Positions 1-12,932 of a stretch of 64,000 nt of DNA are shown one piece after another. Each line of letters starts with the position of its first letter. Position 1 is the stretch's first letter. Origin of the DNA: Piper betle (lineage: Eukaryota; Streptophyta; Magnoliopsida; Piperales; Piperaceae); the NCBI GenBank assembly GCA_033002965.1, contig JAURVB010009730.1:1-64000 (forward strand). Direction: 5' to 3'. The position numbers and the translations under genes were made by a program. The notes below the pieces were generated by a model. It was not told the origin of the DNA, did no database searches, and saw only the letters and a program-made list of their open reading frames with translations.

Positions 1-771
1 CTTCCATCAATTCTTTCAGTTATAAATCCACGGCAGAGAAGAACCCAGAATCTTGTTTTGTAGTTCTCATGGTCTTTTTATTTTCAAGGCTCAATCTCGT
101 GGTTCATGGCTCTTTCTTTTGGAAGGTATTTGTTGTACTTGTGGAGTTCCATCCTTCCTTGATTTTTGAAATTCTTATCTCCTTTGGGTGTCTGTTGTGT
201 TATCCCCTTCCTATTTAGCGGCTTGTTTCTGTTCCATCCTGTCCTTACTCAAGTTTGATTCAAGCATGGTCTTGAGGAAAATCTTTTTATGTGCCTATTA
301 AATTGAGATCAGTTGCTGGTGTGGAGTTCAATCTGTTTTTTAGTTCTGTGGACTTTTTAGTCGCTCCAGGTCCATAACTTCCGACGAAAATCGACTGCTT
401 TTTGAGGTGATCTGCACGCTAATAGCTGGTTTCTTGGTCAGCTTCAATTTCCACTCTGATTACTTGCAGTAAGTATCTTAATTGCATTTATAAGCTTCAA
501 CAATTTGAGCATGCTGTTTTTGTATGATGAAGTCTACGTTGCAGCCATTTTATATGTATTTTTTCTGGTGGATAATAGTGACCATGGTTGACCTTTATCC
601 TTTACTCTTGCTGTTGTTGTGTTTTTGTAGTTGTAGTCCTTTGTTTTGTTTTCAATACAGGCATCTGTTCCTGTTTGTTTTAGATCATAAACTCCAACTT
701 TGTTGATTTTCTAATGTTTTCAGCTATTGTTTTTCTTTTAGGCTCAGATAAAACGATTTAAATCATCGTAG
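1..771 (+). other. 5' UTR and leader intron of the U-box gene
   Basis: Upstream of the first coding ATG at 772 there is T-rich leader sequence with no convincing coding frame. A consensus donor (GTAAGT) lies near 468 and an acceptor (TTTTAG) ends at about 741, so an intron of roughly 270 bases in the 5' UTR is likely. The open frame at 524-706 lies inside this intron and has no family resemblance. The transcription start may lie before the window begins. Confidence 0.5.
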
Positions 772-3700
772 ATGGAAAGTCATGTGGATGAAGCTTCCGA
801 TGTGGTTGTTCCTGATCTAAGATCACTCAAAATAAAGGTAAACACTGTTGCAATGCCATCACTTCATTTTAATTGCGCTTGTTCTTATTAACGAATGACA
901 GATTATATCTGCTTTGTGTTGTAGATATTTAAGATCATACTTACCTTACATTTGATAGTTCGCCACATTATATAGTGAAGCTCTGATATTTTGGTCTATT
1001 GATCTAGCTATTTGTTTACTTGTTTGAATAATGTCAGGTGCTATTGTGACAGGTTCACAGTTCATTATGTAATGTGCTGAAGAAATTAGTGGACAGGGTG
1101 GCACAGTTGCTGCCAATTATTGAAGCTTATCGGCCTGGAGGCACAGCTGGTATTAATGCATTATGCTCTGTGAACCAAGCTGTGGAGAAAGCCAAGTTGC
1201 TCCTTGAGCATTGCGGCGATTCAAGCAAGCTCTTTTTGGTAGTCATCTATTCTTGGTTGAACACATTTTAAGGAAGCTCATGATGTTTAGTTGGATATGT
1301 TATCTATTAATTGACCTAACAATATTGCTTCAGGGCCAAATAGTTATTTGAGAATAACAAAGCGATTGTCAATAATGCGTGTATTGAGGTTGTCCCTCCT
1401 ATGCTTCTCAGTAGGTACTGCAATGCATTAATTTTAATGTGCCCCTTCTCAGAAGTGTTTTGAATTTATTACTGTAGGTTGTATTTTTATCTCAGTAGAT
1501 CTGGAGAAACAGTTTCTAAAAGTGACTTGTTAGTGGCCCTGAATAGATTTTGTCCTTTTTTCAACCTGCCTTAGAATTGGTATATGCCTGCTCAAAGCTC
1601 ATTTACTAAGTGCAAGTCTATGCTTTTCTGCTGTTTCAATCCTGGCTTGGTTATTTCCTCACGGCTACTTCTTCTATTGGCAGGCAATAAAAGGTAAATC
1701 AATTATTTTGCGGTGTGAGAGGATACGGGAGGCTTTGGATGTGAATTTATGCCTGATCCAGGAAATGGTTCCGCAGTCCTTGGCCGTTCAGGTCTGTAAA
1801 ACATTTTTATTCATGATACTGCATCACATAAATGAATCTAGTTTTCCCTAAATATATATATGTGATGCCTGTCAGAGCATTAGTATCTTGCACGGCAACC
1901 CAATATTGTAACATGGCTGCACAGTATAGAGCACTATTTATATGATATGTTGGTTTATTTCTCTGTCAGAGTTTGTCAAAGGTAGCCCTGTCTAAAAGAA
2001 ATTTATGAAGTTCAGCATTTTCTCAATAATATAATTATCTTTTTAAATCTTAATTTTTATGTAAGGATCTCCTTTGTCTATTGAGTTTATCCATGTCTAT
2101 GGCTAGTTGTTTATGGTGAGCCATATATCACCTATGCCATGCTTAAGCTCCTGCATGCAGCTTGAGGAAACTCATAACTTGTTATCACATTTAATTTATG
2201 AGCTTGTTCCTTTGATTCTGGATGATAGTGTGAAGTTAATTTGTGACTTCTCTTTGACAGATATTTGAAGTGGTTGGCGATCTTAGAATTGCGCGTTTCA
2301 CATTGGAAACATCAGAAGAGAAAGCTGGTCAAGTATTGCTCTCATTGATGCATCCAGAAAAAATTTCTGCTGATCTGATGGGAAGTTCGGAATTCGATGC
2401 TTTTAAAGATGTCACTTCAATGTTGGATCTTAAATCGTACCGGGATATATTGATTGAAAGAAGATACCTCAAAAAGCTTTATGGGAAGTTTCAAAATACT
2501 GATCCCAATAGTGCCAATGTTGTAAAGTACTTGTTATATCTTCTGAAGGTCCACGGAAAACTTGATAGTTGCAAGCAGAGTGTAAGTGCAGATACACAGC
2601 ACAGTGAGCAAGTTTCATCTACACTCAGAGAAACTCCATGTGCTTTGATGGATAAAACTCTTTCTGAACCTTCTCAACCAAAACTACATGAAGGTTGTAA
2701 GGGTGTAGATCGACAAGATGAAATGCCAAGCTTTCCAGATTCAAGCACTCTCATACCACAAGAATTCAGATGCCCCATTTCTTTGAAAGTCATGTATGAT
2801 CCTGTGCTTATATCTTCGGGCAAGTCATATGAAAGATTCTGGATTGAGAAATGGTTCAACGCTGGTCATGATACATGTCCTACAACACAAAAAATATTGC
2901 AAAATCTGTCATTTACGCCAAATTCTTATCTCAAGAACCAAATTTCTAATTGGTGCATAAAAAATGGAGTGACAGTCCCTGATCCTCGCACACAGCCAAT
3001 TCCTGCACTTTTTCTTCCCACACAGAGCAGCATTCTGGATACTTCCATTTCTAACTTCTCTGTTGATTCACTGGACAAGGTTCCTTCAGTACTCTTGGAA
3101 GCAAAAGCTGTAGAATTTCTGAAACTGAAGGACTTGAGCAATGTTTCCATTTGTTCGTCATCAGTTCCCAGCTGCTACATGGATTACTCTCTTCCCCGTG
3201 TTTCACATGATGACAATTTTGTTTCTAGAGATTTGATGCAGTTTTTGCTCTCTTGGAACAGTGATGAACGTCGGGCATTTCCATCTTTCTTTGAGTTAAG
3301 CACAGAAAGTTATACCACATTTCTTTCCGTACTTTCCCAGCTCCCGAGTGAACTCCAGAAAGGAGTGTTACAGAACTTCAAAAACTTTGTGAAAGAAAAT
3401 GCAGATGCATCTTGTTTGACGACTGGCAATCATTTTCTGGATGCATTGATCAGACATTTGGAGGATGCGCACGGGCAACCTGATTTAAAAGCGCTTAAGA
3501 CAGGAACTCAGATCCTCTTGATTTATATGGCTAATACCAGGTACATTGGAATAGAAAGCTTTTGTTTGAGGTGGATCACAAGTCTACTTGCATCACTAGT
3601 TTTCTAACCGAAAATTTATTGTTCATGGCCAGGCAATTAACGGATCTGCAGGATGATGCATTCCAGCTCTTGGCAAAATTAGTCTGCTACCCTGAGCTAT

Positions 3701-4407
3701 CCTCCGAAGTTATGGAAATATTGCAACTTTCAACTGACTGTCAATACGGCAGCTTGAATGTTGTTTCTTCTGGTGCACTTCATTCCATAGTGAAGAATTT
3801 TGATTTGCTTCATGGGCAGGCCCTTGACAATGCTGTCAAAATTATTTGCACCGTGTCCAAGGATGATGAAGGGAGGTCCCAAATCATATCTTCCGGGTGT
3901 GTGGCAAAGATAATTTCATGTTTGGTAGGTGGACAAGCTACTACTCACTGCTTGAAAATTTTGCGGAGTCTTTGTGAAAGAAGTGAAGATACTCAAGCTG
4001 CCATTGTGGAAACTGATGGATGCCTGGCTTCCATTGCGGAGCGATTGGAAACTGGAACTCCTGATGAGCAAGAATGGGCAGTCGCCCTTCTCTACTGTTT
4101 ATGCTCTTCCGACGTGAATCACCTCCATCTGGTTATGAAAGAGGGCATCATTCCTCCTCTCGTTCATCTGACCGTTAATGGTAGTCATACGGCAAGAGAG
4201 ATTGCCCAAAAGTTACTCATGCTATTAAGGGATACAAACTTCGATGATACTTCGGAAGACTCACATTCTCAGGTTGGTTCCACTTCTGAATTGCCTCAAG
4301 ATTTGAGCAACTCAACCAAAGCAAAGCTGCCCATTTCCAGGACTTCCGGATTCTTTAAAAATAAGTTCAAGTTTATTTCAAGACCCAAAACCTTACCACT
4401 CTTTTAA
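772..4407 (+). CDS. U-box/ARM-repeat E3 ubiquitin ligase, PUB45/PUB6-like
   Basis: Predicted RING-type E3 ligase of the plant PUB family, acting by binding an E2 through the U-box and substrates or kinases through ARM repeats. Exons read as 772-837, 1053-1238, 1684-1791, 2261-3540 and 3633-4407, all with GT-AG introns and continuous phase, giving about 804 residues, normal for PUB45-type proteins. The N-terminal helical region (SSLCNVLKKL, SKLFLAIKGKS, MVPQSLAVQIFEVVGDL) matches the PUB UND-type domain. The U-box starts near residue 285 (IPQEFRCPISLKVMYDPV, then SYERFWIEKW and CPTT). ARM-type helical repeats fill residues 480-760, and the tail is basic. The 3541-3632 intron is inferred because splicing gives NTRQLTDLQDDAFQLL, which continues the repeat, whereas reading through meets a stop. 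The gene looks intact. Family assignment is strong; the exact orthologue is not resolved. Confidence 0.93.
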
Positions 4408-4900
4408 CATTCCTTGAAGCAATCTAGATCTTCACATTAGAGTTGTTAGTAGGATGGTAGCTGATCCCCTGCTGACCAATTCTTGTGCATAATTTTTGTA
4501 AAGCCTTGTTTTTCCCATAAAAGCCATAGGTGTGCTTACAGTTCAGGTAGATGTATTTTGGTTCTAGAATTTTGTGTTCCCTCTTTGTGTGGTGCTGTTT
4601 CCTGGTACGTATATCAATTTTGATGTTTCAGGTGCATGGTCATCTTGCTACTACTGAACATTTTCAATGTATGGATGATTTTTCTCCCTCTCCAAAATCC
4701 AATACAAAATATTCTGAAATGAAAACAGGGAAGAAATGGTGTGCACTGGTTGGAGGGCATCTTCAATTTTGCCATGAACACAATCCTGGCTATTTGAAGT
4801 TGGAGCATAATAAAGTTGCTACTAGGCCAACCATCTCGTGTTGGATAAACTATTGAACTGAGCATCACAATTTTCTTGTGATTATTTGAAGGGTTGGCTC
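4408..4900 (+). other. 3' UTR region of the U-box gene
   Basis: After the stop at 4407 there is non-coding T-rich sequence. A possible 3' UTR intron or alternative last exon exists, with an acceptor-like TTTCAG near 4632 followed by an A-rich segment with AATAAA-type signal near 4808. The open frames on both strands here (4551-4856, 4614-4868) overlap each other and resemble nothing I recognise. Confidence 0.35.
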
Positions 4901-5440
4901 AGCTACCAAACTCAAGCTAATTAAGGTGTTTAAATGAAATGCACTGGTCTTCTACTAATCACACCACCAAATAAATATTCAATTAGACCAGCAGAGTTCC
5001 TTTTTTCTTCTTCCTTTAAAACTCATCATATTTACTGGCAAGTAAATTTGTTCATGACTTTTAAAAACTGTCATTAAGCATACTTTAATAGTTAATGCTT
5101 AACGGATAAAGTCAATATTGTTAGTATGTAAAAGCAAACTTAATTTTTTCTTACCCGTCTTAATTAATCATGCAAGAGGATAAATTTTTGTTACACGAAA
5201 TAAGTAATGTCACATTTAACAATTATTTCATACTACTCGGGCAATAACATCGAATAATTTAGACAAGTGATATAGGGTAACAATCCCGTTACGCATATAT
5301 AAATAATGTCGCTTCTCTTTCTTTTGGAATGTGATAAGAAGGCTGATGGGTGTAAAGACTTGTTAACTATATGGGTGTTCTTGATTTAATTAATTTAATA
5401 TAAAAATAATTAATTTACAGTATAAACTTCTTGCCAACGT
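4901..5440. other. AT-rich intergenic spacer
   Basis: No open frame or recognisable element is seen. The sequence is AT-rich with a short direct echo of ACTTGTTAACTATATGGG-like words only. Confidence 0.5.
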
Positions 5441-7330
5441 TGCATCCATTTGGCCATGCCCGAGTCTGCCAGCCGAGCCCATGTCAGCGTCCATTAGCCC
5501 AAACCCGCCCAGCCAACCTAACCCACTGGTTTATTTAACCCGAACCTAGTTGACTTGGCCCGACTCAATTCAGTTTAGTTCAGTTGATTTAAGTTCAGTT
5601 TATTTTTCTGTCGTTTTTCGATCGATTTCGGTAATTTGAGACACCTTGCATTAGTTTAGATGAATATTCATACTATTTAGCATATTTTGACATTATGAGT
5701 ATTCATTTATTTATTTATCTATTTATTTATTCATTATTATATTTACTTTTATTTCTACATTTATCATATATGATGAATGTTTACTTGATTATTTATTATT
5801 AATAATGATATATTTACTTATCAATATTAGTCTTATTCATGTTTACTAAATTGTATTTATATATATGTTTAGTATTTATCTAATTATTTATTTATATATT
5901 TACTAACACGAGTATATGTTGATACTTACTCGTGTTTAGCCTTGTATTTATCTAGTATAATGATATTATTATTTTTATGGTTAAAGTATTATTTATTTTC
6001 ATGTATTTATTATTTATCTATTTATCTATGAGTATATTTATTTATTTATTATTTATTTATTAGTTATTATTTTTATGTCTCGATTTGCATGTCAAGGTTT
6101 AGTTGTAGGTTTGTTTAACATTGTCTTTTATTATTATATATTGATGATGTGAGCACACACCACGAGCATGTATCATATAAAGATGTTAGCATTTTATTTA
6201 ACAGTAGATTTCGATGTATGTTTTAGAGTTCGAACTCGCCGTAGATGAGACGACACACTTGGAGCTTGGACCACAAGTCCATTACGACTCTTCTCAGTTT
6301 TTATTGCTATGTTTTATCTTGGATTTGATTACAGATCACAGGATGTATTAAGTGACTATTTTATCGGATCTCATTTAACACAAGTCGTTTAGTCAAATAG
6401 GCTTCCAGGATTAATAACCCTCGAGTTGTTTTCGAAAAAAAATCCACCGCAAGTTGCCATCAATCCTATTATATAAATCCCTTATCAAGCCTATATATGA
6501 TTTTATCAAGTTTTCAGTGAGACGAGAGATGGTGAAACTGACTCGCACGTACCTTGAGCGAGTGTACGTGTCACTCACAGTCGACTTTGGATTAGTGAGA
6601 AGGTTGTTCCATTCCTAAGGGATCGTGACAACTCTTGCATTTTGAGGTTCCTGACACCCAAAGAAACGTGGAGGGTTATGAGTATTGTTTAGTACAACAC
6701 ACGTCTAGACATGTGGTTCACATGGTACTGAAGGTAACTGTTTGAGAGTACTATGCCTTCATGCTTAGGGTTAGGAAAGAAATGGTGGAAATGAAAGGGC
6801 TTAGGACATACTAATAATTCCGAGGAATCATAAAATGAAAAATGCCAATAGAGGCATCAACTAACAAGTCAAAATGATACGTTGTTCAAGCTGAGGCTTA
6901 CGACTCCTGATTACTGAAGCGTATAACCAGTCAGAATGGGAACATTGTTCAAGCCAAGGTTTACAACTCTTGATTAGAATGACCTCATGGAGAGTTCAGT
7001 AAAAATATATAATGGTTTTCTTTTAAATGACAATGAACTCCCACTTGCCAGTTTGTACTAGTTATTTTTTGGACCAGTAATACTCATTACTGATGTTTTT
7101 CATATTATATATGTAGATCTTGTAAACTTGAGTCGGCTTTGATAGGAGGCCAGATAAACGCTACACACACTTGAGCTTAGCGCAATTATTTTCTTTCATA
7201 TTTTTATTTATATTTGATATGTTTTCACGCTTATTCAATGATGTCTTCTATTCTCATGATGCCAATCAATCTGTTTTATTGATCGAGTCTTACCGATTAG
7301 CGGCTTTAGATATAACTTGACTCGATCGTA
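5440..7330 (+). mobile_element. Noncoding LTR-like repeat, family copy 1
   Basis: No protein-coding potential. The segment has a TTTA/TATT low-complexity tract (about 5700-6075). Two blocks are clearly related to another place in the window: about 6425-6505 (TTTTCGAAA, then ATCCCTTATCAAGCCTATAT) resembles 60640-60700, and about 7030-7085 (CTCCCACTTGCCAGTTT, then ACTCATTACTGATGTTTTTC) resembles 61185-61260. Both pairs are in the same order and orientation, so these are diverged copies of one dispersed element, most plausibly the 3' part of a Ty3/gypsy-type LTR. Exact ends, target duplication and any tRNA primer site were not found. Confidence 0.5.
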
Positions 7331-7930
7331 ACATTTCTAATTTGGTTCTTAGGTGAACCGAAATCGGGTTCTCCTCTTTGACCACCGTCCCTGATCGATC
7401 GTCATCCTCCTCTGCCCGGGCCACGCCCTCACCACCGTTGTCTCGTCCTCCTCCCGAGTTTCGTCATCACCAGGTTTTCTCATCTCCACCACCGGCGACA
7501 TCACTACTGCCGGCTGGTGCCCACCGTTTCAGCCTTCCCTTGTCGTCTCCATCAGGAGTAACCGAGCCCTCCTCTTCCTCACCTCCCCAGTTTCTTCCTT
7601 TCCTCAATGCCACTTCCTCTTCAGGCCACTTTCTTCCTCTGGTTGTCGTCCCCACCACCATTGTGGCCGATGTTGCCCACCTCTCTGACCACCATCCTCG
7701 ACCCATCGGTGTCCTCCTCCGCCTAGATAGCGCCCTCACCACCGCTATCCCATCCTCCTCCCGGGTTCTGTCGCTGCCGAGTTTTCTCATCTCCCTTGTC
7801 AGCGATAGTGCTGCTGCCAACTGGTGCCCTCCCTTTTGGCCTTCCCTAGTTGTCACCATTAGGAGCAGTTGAACACCCTTGGCCGAGCTCCTCACGGTCA
7901 CGGGTCCTCCTTCCCACACCAAGTCGTCGC
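7330..7930. other. Pyrimidine-rich GC pocket, no supported gene
   Basis: A sharp shift from AT-rich to C/T-rich DNA made of short CTCC, CACC and TCC words. Long open frames exist on both strands (7378-7872 plus, 7467-7922 minus), as expected for such composition, but their proteins are Ser/Pro or Arg/Glu low complexity with no domain. It directly follows the LTR-like repeat and is probably part of it. Confidence 0.45.
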
Positions 7931-8685
7931 TAGGTATACCTAATTTGAAATTGAATAGATGCTCTGTAATTGATTAGCATGAAAATTGTGTTGTGATTAC
8001 TATTATGATGGAATGGTATATCCATGTATGAATTGATTATTATGATCATGATAACTATGATGATGACTACCAATAAATAGGTTATGATAAAATGCAATAG
8101 AAATAAGTGGGAGTGACTAATGCGTATTAGTAATTATTTGATGAACTTGTTTGCATGTTTTGAATGTGGATCAGTGTTAGCAAGTCGCTTCTTATAAGTA
8201 ATCGATTAGTTAATGATTGAAATTAGGTTTTTTGAAATTGTAACTTCTTTGTTTTTTTGTAATTGTTACTTCAATTGGTAATGATTAGTGCATCTATTGT
8301 TAGGTGTTAAATTTGAAAATTTTCTACTGTTAATGGTAGGAAGCTGGTTCTATGAGAACACATCAATTAGCAAGTGCATTGACAATTGAATATGGAATAC
8401 ATGGTGGTCATCATACCTTTTATAACCTACAAAAAGCTAATTAATTTTTTTATTATGCAGATTATTAATGGTTACACCCACAGAAAATGTATCACAAGTG
8501 CCACAAGCAGATCAGAAGAACAATAAATCAACTCTAGAAGAAGAAAATCAATATTAAAATAGAGAAAAGAGAAAAAGAATAATGAAAGCATGGAAGGAAA
8601 TTCTTAGTGCGACTATTGACAAAAAGGAGTATAATCAATGTAAGTATTGTTAGAATAAATACTTGAAGTCTAAGAGTGGTTATAC

Positions 8686-10012
8686 TGATAACCCTGTAAA
8701 AGAGTTATTATTCTTTGCATTTTATGTTGATTTTTGTCATGTTTTGAGTGATTTTTATTTTTATTTTATTAGTTTAAAAGTTTATTAGATATTATTAATA
8801 ATGCAAGAAATTATTATGATTTTGGTGTAAAAAGTACTAATTAATGTTGTTTTAACAAGGTATAAGAGTTAAAAAATAATTTGAAATGAATTCAAGGTGA
8901 AATCGGCCCAAAACGCATAACCTGGAAGCTATAATTGAGAGCAGGGCACTCGAGTGCTGGGATTCAGAGCGCTCGAATGCTGGCATTTTGATTAAGGAAA
9001 TTTTATAACAGAGAGTTGAGCGCTCGAGTGCCTAGATTTAGAGCGCTCGAGGGTTGGCGATGAAAAACAACTTTTTAGCATTTCCGGAGATTTTATGGTG
9101 GACCGATTAGGGTTTTAAAAGGAGAACAACTCTACGGCAAAGCGACAACACGAAAGAGGAGAAGGAACGACGACGAAAAAGTTGGATCAGAAGAAGAAGA
9201 CGCTTTCTCCAAAAGCATTTTTCCTTATTTTGATTTAGTTTTCTTTGTAATTAAATGATGTTTTTTTTATCACATATGAATTTCTTGAGTTAATCAAATA
9301 TTCTATAGAGTAAATTTTTTTCTAGGATTTTCAATGACACCTAGTACATGGATTAGTAAAGATTATTAATTTTTATTTATTTGATTGTGATGTTGGATCA
9401 TCTATTTTGTTCTGTTCATTAATGCTATCATTAGACTGGCCATCTATTGTTAGATTTTGAGATTTGATCTTATATAGAGATGAAAAAATTAAATTTGTCA
9501 TTGAATAAAATAAAATAGTCTTTGTTCATTTGTTTTATGTAATTCACATATGAGATAGAGATATACTCATATGTCTTAAGTAATTGTTAAGGGCAAAACT
9601 TAAAGTATCATTTTGCATACACAATTTAATAGAGATATAGAAGTTGGGTGTAAGTGATAAGTTTATGGTGAATCGATAGATATCATAAATAATTAATTCT
9701 CGTAGTTGATGATCTAAATGTGCAATTCATAAATAGAAGTTATAACTTTAATCGTATAGAGCACTAGGTGAAATTGAAAATCTTATGTTTGTCGTCTTGA
9801 AATTAATATTTGATTTAAACATTGCATTTTAAATTAGTTTAGCCTTAGTTCATAATTTAATCACTCTTTGAATTCATTTCTACTTAAGTATAATTAATTA
9901 AATTAGTTTAGGTAATTAAAAATTTCTAGTAATAATTCCTCATTGGATGATACTTTTTATCATTTTTATTACTTGATTTGGCACATGCACTTGTGTTATA
10001 ATTTCCACATCA
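8686..10012 (+). mobile_element. Solo LTR, copy 1 (plus orientation)
   Basis: Begins TGATAACCCTG and ends TTTCCACATCA, so TG...CA termini. It is flanked by TATAC (8681-8685) and TGTAC (10013-10017), a 5-base target duplication with one mismatch. There is no internal retrotransposon coding region. It shows transcription-unit-like features: paired GAGCGCTCGAG words near 8950-9055, TTAGGGTTTTAAAAGG near 9109 and an A/G-rich leader. Copy 2 at 11620-12932 is the same family in reverse, similar over its whole length. A solo LTR formed by recombination is the simplest reading; the superfamily cannot be told from the LTR alone. Confidence 0.85.
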
Positions 10013-10017
10013 TGTAC

Positions 10018-11619
10018 TATACATTTGAATTGGCATTTGATAATATGCCAAAAGAAGAAAAAAACAAAAGGTCAACAAGAACTTACGGTTATTCTAGAAT
10101 TGTATATTCAAGATGAGGATTTAGAATTTACAAGTGTGACTACTTATAAGTATGATAAGGAAAGGGTGAGAAAATTTTTGTGCTTCTTGATCATAGTGGA
10201 TGAAAGATCTTTTAAATCAGTAGAGAGTAAGTTATTCAACCTGTTGTATAAGGCTCTTAACTCAAAACATCAGAAAATATCTCAACACACTATAAGAAAT
10301 TATTACATCAAATCGTATCATAAAGAAAAAAGAAGTTTTAAAGAATATATTAAAAGAAGTCGAGAGTGTTTGCTTTACATATAATACTTGGACATCTGGG
10401 CAAACCAAGTCATATTTGGGTTTCACAATGCATTATGTTGGTGCAAATTGAAGCTATACAAGAAGATTCTTAATTTTTGTCTTTTCCTCCTCCTCATACT
10501 AGTTATGCACTGACCAATTTAGTAAGTGAGTTGATGATAGATTGGGGGCTTGAAGATAAATTTTTTACCTTAATATTGGACAATACATTTGCTAATGATA
10601 GGATGGTAACACTTCTTAAAGATAGTTTTTCTTTTAATGGGAACTTTACCATTAGATGCAATGTTTTCCATGTTAGGTGTTCGGCTCATATTCTTAATTT
10701 AATTATGCAAGCAGGATTGATGCACATGAAATGAGTTATTGAAAATGTATGTAAGTCAATTAAATATATCTCCTATTCGAATTTTGTTGGGATTGAAATT
10801 CCATTTGTTAATTTAATTTTTAAAGGGATTTACATCTAGAATGAAAGATTTTGACTTTTCTTTAGCACATGTTGGTATATCAACTAAAAGAGGGTAGAAT
10901 TTGGATATGCAAACTTGTTGGAATTCTACTTACTTGATGTTAAGATCTGCAAAAAAGGTAAAACTTGCTTTTAATCATTTAAAAGGTATATATGAAAATT
11001 TTAAATGATGCACATCTGATATAGATTGGAACAAGTGTGATGAGATTGAAGACTTACTTAAAGTATTTTATCAAGTAACTAATGTCTTCTCCATTGTAAG
11101 TATTTAATAGTGAATCTCTTCTTTGTAGTGCTTCAAAAAGTGAAAGAGAAGTCAGATTACCTTCGTGTTCACATGCAAAGACATATTTATAAAATTATTG
11201 ATAACATGAAAGATAAGTATGACAAATATTAGGCAGAAAATAGTTTAGTTATAGTCCTTACATGTGTACTAGATCCAAGAGATAAATTGGGAGGGTGAAT
11301 TTGTTTTCCACTAACTTTATTATTTTGAGTCAACTTTTCAGGCTAAAATGAAAGGGGTATATAAAATCTATGAGAATAAATTGAGGAATAACTTGCATCA
11401 TGATTACTTTCTTGAAAATGAAAGTGGTAATAAAATGCTCACTGATGAGGAAGAATTTAAAAGATTTAGGGATTCTCATGAGCAGTTCCATGTGAAGAAA
11501 TTGGATTTAGATGCATAGCTTCAAGAACAAAAAATTAAAGTTGATCATGGAGTACATTTTGATGTTTTGTATTATTGGAAAACTACTTCATTGAAATATA
11601 AAACCTTATGGGTCATGAC
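10018..11619 (+). pseudogene. Central hAT transposase segment between the two solo LTRs
   Basis: This is the middle part of the dead transposase. The longest open pieces are 10025-10384 (matching the typical hAT stretch that ends before TWTS) and 10477-10734 (ILDNTFANDRMV, then CNVFHVRCSAHILNL). Later fragments such as LTCVLDPRDKLGG, LTDEEEFKRF and FDVLYYWKTTSLKYK match the spacer and C-terminal region of the family in order. Several frameshifts and stops show it is not functional. Confidence 0.88.
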
Positions 11620-12932
11620 TGATGTGAAAATTATAACGCAAGTGCACATGCCGAATCAAGTAATAAAATGATAAGAAAGTATCGTCCCACGAAGAATTAT
11701 TACTAGAAATTTTCAGTGACCAAAATTAATTTAATTAATTATACTTAATTGAAAGAAAAATTCAAAGAGTGATTTAATTATAAACTAAAACTAAACTAAT
11801 CTAAAATGTAATATTTAAATCAAATACTAACCTCAAGATGACAAACCTAGGATTTTCAATATTACCTAGTACTTTATATGATTAAAGTTATAACTTCTAC
11901 CTATGAATTGCGTATTTGGATTATTAACCACGGGAATTAATTATTTATGACATCTCTTAGATTCACCATAAACTTATCACTTGCACCCAACTCTTATATC
12001 TCTATGAAATTGTGTATGCAAAATGATACTTTAAGTTTTGCCCTTAACAAGTTACCCAAGAGATATGAGTATATTTCTATCTTATACGTGAATCACCTAA
12101 AATAGATGAACAAAAGTTATTTTATTCACTAACAAATTTAATTTTTCTATCTCTAGACAAGATCAAATCTCTAGATCAATCAATAGGTGATCAGGCTAAT
12201 GATAGCATTAATGCATAGAATAAAATAGATAATCCAACATCAAAATCACATAGATAAAAATTAATAACTTTTATTAATCTATGCACTAGTTGTTATTGAA
12301 AATCCTAGAAAAGAATTACTCCATAAAGTTTTCGATTAAACACAAGAAATTCATTTGTGATATAAAAGATATTGTTTAATTACAAAGAAAAGTAAATCAA
12401 AATAAAGAAAAACTCTTTGGAAAAAGCGTCTTCTTCTTCTGATCCAAATTCTTCGTCTTCCTTCTTTATCTTTCGTGCCGTCTCTTAGCCGTCTAATGTT
12501 GTTCTCCTCTTTTTCTTCACAAGAAGACGCCCTTATATAGAGCTTCTTCGTGTTTATCCACAACACTAAAGATCATTAAGAATATCTTACGAAGATCATG
12601 CTTATCCTTAATGTCCAATGATATCCTTATCTCCAAAGATCTTTACATCATATCTTTATGAAGATCACGCTTATCTCTAAGAAGATCTCGCTTATCCTTA
12701 AAGTAGTTGATATAAACTCCCATTAGTTGGCTAAGGATCGTCTTCTAACTCTTATACCTTGTTAAAATAGCATTAATTAGCATTTTTTACAGTAAAATTA
12801 TAATAATTTCTCACATTATTAATAATATCTAATAAACTTCTAAACTAATAAAATTGATATGTAAACAATTCGAAACATGACAAAAACTCAATATAAACTA
12901 CAAATAATAATAACTCTTTTCCAGAGTTATCA
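11620..12932 (-). mobile_element. Solo LTR, copy 2 (minus orientation)
   Basis: Read on the minus strand it begins TGATAACTCTGG and ends TTTTCACATCA. It is flanked by an exact 5-base target duplication ATGAC at 11615-11619 and 12933-12937. Excision of the element and one duplication joins WVM to TKDIL of the hAT transposase in frame. It is the inverted counterpart of copy 1, so 1.3-kb arms face each other across about 1.6 kb. The open frame at 12351-12566 on the minus strand is part of the LTR leader and not a supported gene. Confidence 0.92.

Noticed and set aside
7378..7922. Long overlapping frames on both strands suggesting a Ser/Pro-rich protein gene
   Set aside because: Composition is a CTCC/CACC low-complexity tract; both strands are open, no domain, no splice or promoter support.
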